In this document: positions 11,325 through 13,543 of the stretch, in pieces | Layout: each line of letters starts with the position of its first letter | Position numbering within the stretch: the stretch's first letter is position 1 | DNA from: Candidatus Hecatellales archaeon | Lineage (GTDB): Archaea; Thermoproteota; Bathyarchaeia; Hecatellales; Hecatellaceae | Length of the DNA stretch: 13,543 nucleotides | Direction: 5' to 3' | NCBI GenBank assembly: GCA_003662305.1 | Contig: QMXU01000012.1 | Span: 1-13,543, forward strand | Notes under the pieces: model-generated | What the model was told of the DNA's origin: nothing | The model's database searches: none | Seen by the model: the letters and a program-made list of their open reading frames with translations, nothing else | Position numbers and translations under genes: made by a program

Positions 11325-11985
11325 ACCAGTAGTTAAACTGGAACACGTGAAAAAAGTCTACGATGGACAGGGTAAACCATCAAGCGTCTTCGAAGACTTA
11401 AACCTGGAAGTCTATAAAGGCGAGTTCCTAGCCATCTTCGGCCCCACAGGATGCGGCAAGACAACTCTGCTCAACCTTATAGCAGGCTTCGACAGGCCTC
11501 AAAAGGGCAGAATATACGTTAAGGGCGTCGAAGTCAGCAGCCTCCCAGAAAGCAAGCTTGCAGGCTTCAGACGTAGAAACCTCGGCATGGTCTTCCAAAC
11601 CAACAACCTGATACCCCACATGACAGTTTTCGAGAACGTTGAGCTCCCCCTGGTTTTCTCAGGGCTTGGAAGAGCTGAAAGAAAACAGAGGGTTGAGGAA
11701 GCCCTTAAAGCCTTCTGGGTTTCAAACTACGCTGACAGGAAAGTTTCAACCCTAAGCGTTGGAGAGTGCAGAATGGTATCGCTGGCCAGAGCCATGGTTA
11801 CGGACCCTGAAATCGTGCTTCTAGATGAGCCTACAGACTTCTTGGATGCCCTAACCGTAGACCTCCTGCTTTCCTCGCTTAAAGGCAAGCTCATGAAGGG
11901 TAAAACGCTTATCGCCACTACTCACCGTGGAAGGCTTACAAGGGTGGCTGAAAGAGTTATAAGGCTTAAAAAGAGGCTTCCTTAA
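11314..11985 (+). CDS. ABC transporter ATPase, FtsE/LolD/MacB type
   Basis: A 223-residue nucleotide-binding subunit that should pair with the overlapping FtsX-like permease at the inner face of the membrane. Walker A is GPTGCGKT (43-50), the Q-loop is MVFQTNNLIPHMTVFENV with Q95, Walker B is IVLLDEPT (167-174), and the switch His is H204 (TTHRGR). The helical segment PHMTVFENVELPLVFSG is typical of the FtsE/LolD/MacB group. The ABC signature is unusual: LSVGECRMVSLARAM where LSGGQQQRVAIARAL is normal, so its second position is Val instead of Gly. ATG 11314 is chosen because it precedes a normal ABC N-terminus (PVVKLEHVKKVY); a longer frame upstream is permease sequence read out of frame. Its TAA overlaps the convergent tfb stop. 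Confidence 0.93.
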   Translation: MPGEPVVKLEHVKKVYDGQGKPSSVFEDLNLEVYKGEFLAIFGPTGCGKTTLLNLIAGFDRPQKGRIYVKGVEVSSLPESKLAGFRRRNLGMVFQTNNLIPHMTVFENVELPLVFSGLGRAERKQRVEEALKAFWVSNYADRKVSTLSVGECRMVSLARAMVTDPEIVLLDEPTDFLDALTVDLLLSSLKGKLMKGKTLIATTHRGRLTRVAERVIRLKKRLP

Positions 11986-12929
11986 ACATCTAAGCCAAGA
12001 GCGTCCTTAAGCCCCTTATACCTGTTCCTAACGGTTACCTCCGTAACCCCTGCGGCTTCAGCTATGTCCTTCTGGGTTTTCTTCTCTCCTGTGAGCACGC
12101 AGGCAATGTAGAGGGCGGCAGCAGCAATTCCTATAGGGTCCTTGCCCACCACTGCTCCTCTTCTCTCAGTTTCATCCAGAAGCCTAATAGCCTCCATCTG
12201 CGTTCTCTCAGGAATCCCCGCCCTAGCAGCAATCTTGGAAACATAGTTCTTCGGGTCTGGAATAGGCATTTTTAAGCCTAACTCTTGAACCAGCAGCCTA
12301 TAGCAGCGGGCTATATCCTTCTTTTTAACCCTGCTTACAGCTGCAACCTCCTTAAGCGACCTAGGCCTGTCATACCTACGGCAGGCAGCGTAAATAGCTG
12401 CAGCCACAATAGCGGAAATAGACCGTCCTCTAACAAGCCCCTTCTCCAAGGCTTTCCTGTAAACTTCAGCAGCTTCCTCCTGTAAGTCTTCCGGAAGATG
12501 GATTTTATCGGCAATCCGGTCAAGCTCGGCTAAGGCTTGAAGCAAGTTGCGTTCCACAGGTGACTGATACTGAGTTCGAGTTTGCCACCTTCTAAGCCTG
12601 AGCATCTGCATACGTGTTTCCATTCCAACCCTTCGGCCGAAAGCATCCTTTCCAACTTTATCTATAACGGTTGGAAGCCCCTTATCGGCGTGCAGAATGG
12701 AAATAGGGCTTCCAACTCTGCTCTTTTCCGCCTTCTCCTCCGGGGTGAAGGCTCTCCATTCAGGCCCCCGGTCGAAGGCTTCCTCGCTTATTACGAGACC
12801 GCACTGGCTGCATACTATTTCTCCGGTTTCGCTTTGAACAAGAATTGAGCTTCCACACTCGGGGCAACGGGTGGGGATGCCTCTTTCAGCCCCCTGCTCA
12901 CGTATTACACGCTTGTGTTTCACATTCAA
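11982..12929 (-). CDS. tfb: Transcription initiation factor B (TFB)
   Basis: Archaeal counterpart of TFIIB. It binds the TBP-TATA complex and the BRE, and recruits RNA polymerase. The 315 residues contain a zinc ribbon (C22, C25, C40, C43), then the B-reader/B-linker region with GPEWRAFTPEE, DKGLPTVI and GKDAFGRRV. Two cyclin-like repeats follow, at about 115-205 and 210-312. Each ends in a helix-turn-helix: SLKEVAAVSRVKKKDIARCY, then KTQKDIAEAAGVTEVTVRNR. The second is the BRE-reading helix. All parts are intact. TTG 12929 is favoured because GGAGGGA (12943-12937) lies 7 nt upstream; GTG 12923 is the alternative. An ATG at 12925 is out of frame. The stop overlaps that of the convergent ATPase gene. 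It is divergent from the JAMM gene. Confidence 0.97.
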   Translation of the reverse strand: MNVKHKRVIREQGAERGIPTRCPECGSSILVQSETGEIVCSQCGLVISEEAFDRGPEWRAFTPEEKAEKSRVGSPISILHADKGLPTVIDKVGKDAFGRRVGMETRMQMLRLRRWQTRTQYQSPVERNLLQALAELDRIADKIHLPEDLQEEAAEVYRKALEKGLVRGRSISAIVAAAIYAACRRYDRPRSLKEVAAVSRVKKKDIARCYRLLVQELGLKMPIPDPKNYVSKIAARAGIPERTQMEAIRLLDETERRGAVVGKDPIGIAAAALYIACVLTGEKKTQKDIAEAAGVTEVTVRNRYKGLKDALGLDV

Positions 12930-12962
12930 GTTTTATCCCTCCCCCGTTTGATCCTACACCAG

Positions 12963-12977
12963 CCCCTTCCTGAGGGG
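12963..12977 (-). promoter_or_regulatory. GC-rich hairpin in the predicted tfb leader
   Basis: On the minus strand CCCCT-CAGGA-AGGGG forms a 5-bp stem with a 5-nt loop, 34 nt before the tfb start. If tfb is transcribed from the TATA box near 13048, the hairpin lies in a leader of about 93 nt. It is short, so chance remains possible. Confidence 0.3.
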
Positions 12978-13020
12978 AGGGCGGTGCAATCATAAGTAAA
13001 GGGAGTAAGGAAGATTCTAG

Positions 13021-13037
13021 GCTTAAGTCTATTAAGC
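13021..13037. promoter_or_regulatory. Inverted repeat in the tfb/JAMM divergent region
   Basis: GCTTAA (13021-13026) and TTAAGC (13032-13037) are perfect 6-bp arms around GTCTA. The site overlaps the predicted tfb transcription start (near 13022). A further TTAAGCC half-site occurs at 13087-13093. It could be an operator, but GGCTTA words are common throughout this DNA. Confidence 0.35.
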
Positions 13038-13044
13038 TTACCCC

Positions 13045-13053
13045 TATATAAAC
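13045..13053. promoter_or_regulatory. TATA box between tfb and the JAMM gene
   Basis: TATATAAAC is the best TATA box in the divergent gap. Read minus it would start tfb transcription near 13022; read plus it would start the JAMM message near 13076. A second candidate, TTTTTTAAA at 13067-13075, is better placed for the JAMM gene. Confidence 0.45.
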
Positions 13054-13131
13054 TTTACTACAAAAGTTTTTTAAACCCTAATTTTTTAAGCCTTCAAATC
13101 AACTTTTATTGTGTTTACGAAAGGTGGACCT

Positions 13132-13518
13132 ATGGCAAAAATAAGAAGCGTGGGCTTCCCCTCAGACGTATTCGAGGGCTTATTAGCCTATGCCAGACAC
13201 ATGCACCCCCGAGAGGTCCTTCTGCTACTAAGAGGAAAAGTTTCCGGTGGAAGCCTCCGAGTTGAAGAGTTCCTTATCCCGCCTTTCGCTGTTCAAGGAG
13301 AAGGCTTCGCCTCCTTTTCACCCTGGTTTCTGCCTTTAGACCCCTCTATTCTCGGAACAGTTCACTCTCACCCGTCAGGAAGCCTCCAGCCCTCAACAGA
13401 AGACTTCAACCACTTCTACGGGCGGGTAATGGTGATAGTGGCCTACCCCTACCGCTCCAAAAGCAACATTGCAGCCTACGAAAAAGACGGCAGAGGCCTC
13501 CCGGTAAGGCTACTGTAG
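13132..13518 (+). CDS. JAMM/MPN+ zinc metalloprotease
   Basis: A 128-residue single-domain JAMM protein. Members cut isopeptide or peptide bonds after ubiquitin-like modifiers; archaeal ones remove SAMP-type modifiers. The full active-site set is visible: E28 (HPREVLLLL), then H78 and H80, S88 and D91 in HSHPSGSLQPSTED, which matches HxH-x7-SxxD. TVHSHP is preceded by a hydrophobic strand, as in the family. ATG 13132 is chosen because AAAGGTGG lies just upstream; GTG 13111 would add seven residues and include that site. Whether it acts on a ubiquitin-like protein or on small molecules, as bacterial RadC/Mec+ relatives do, cannot be told from the sequence. A link to the proteasome is plausible from known pathways, not from adjacency: psmB lies 11 kb away. 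Confidence 0.9.
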   Translation: MAKIRSVGFPSDVFEGLLAYARHMHPREVLLLLRGKVSGGSLRVEEFLIPPFAVQGEGFASFSPWFLPLDPSILGTVHSHPSGSLQPSTEDFNHFYGRVMVIVAYPYRSKSNIAAYEKDGRGLPVRLL

Positions 13519-13543
13519 CCGCCGGAAAATCAGGAAACCTTAA

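Noticed and set aside
12582..12848. A plus-strand frame opposite tfb
   Set aside because: It is antisense to the TFB zinc ribbon and linker, which are fully conserved on the other strand.
12930..13131. Possible C/D-box small RNA in the tfb/JAMM gap
   Set aside because: CTGA-like and ATGATT-like words occur, but no proper C box (RTGATGA) pairs with a D box at the right spacing.
1..13543. CRISPR array or insertion sequence
   Set aside because: No regularly spaced direct repeats and no transposase motifs are visible on either strand; the repeats seen are single palindromes and short words.

Overview
The window is archaeal and fits a TACK-group lineage. Candidatus Bathyarchaeia (Bathyarchaeota) is my best guess from protein style, but this is inference and no search was run. 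The archaeal evidence includes a complete TFB, archaeal-type AlaRS and LeuRS, and a 20S proteasome beta subunit of the crenarchaeal PsmB1 type. A CdvA-like cell-division protein, a JAMM protease, TATA-box promoters and a tRNA-Leu with two bulge-helix-bulge introns add to it.

Layout. 1-900 is a decayed stretch. It holds two pseudogenes on the minus strand: a 4Fe-4S protein of the HdrD/GlpC type, broken by stops and a frame change, and a ribbon-helix-helix/coiled-coil protein broken by one TAG. They lie beside the 3' end of a tRNA-Leu(UAG) gene (945-1081, minus), a common site for element integration. A perfect 16-bp palindrome sits between the tRNA and the second pseudogene.

1197-1992 holds an ArsR-type regulator (plus) meeting a small MJ1316/DUF504 protein (minus) tail to tail. 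A symmetric TATA box near 2011 probably serves both the DUF504 gene and the plus-strand cluster that follows: proteasome beta, M20 peptidase, alaS and leuS (2053-9450). This cluster is tightly packed. The proteasome subunit has Ala where the catalytic Thr should be, and the peptidase has no standard start codon.

9451-9698 is a regulatory gap with two AT-rich promoter-like elements, a strong Shine-Dalgarno in front of a 7-codon ORF, and a hairpin with a T-run. A second plus-strand cluster follows: zinc-ribbon protein, CdvA-like protein, a minimal FtsX-type permease of four membrane segments, and an FtsE/LolD-type ATPase (9699-11985). An ESCRT-linked division protein beside an FtsEX-like pair is the most interesting arrangement here.

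The ATPase gene ends on the stop codon of a convergent tfb (11982-12929, minus). A 200-bp divergent region with an inverted repeat and TATA boxes separates tfb from a JAMM/MPN+ metalloprotease gene (13132-13518, plus). Genes for tRNA charging (alaS, leuS and tRNA-Leu), protein turnover (psmB, JAMM, M20), basal transcription (tfb) and division are thus grouped as housekeeping islands around one decayed, probably mobile, edge.
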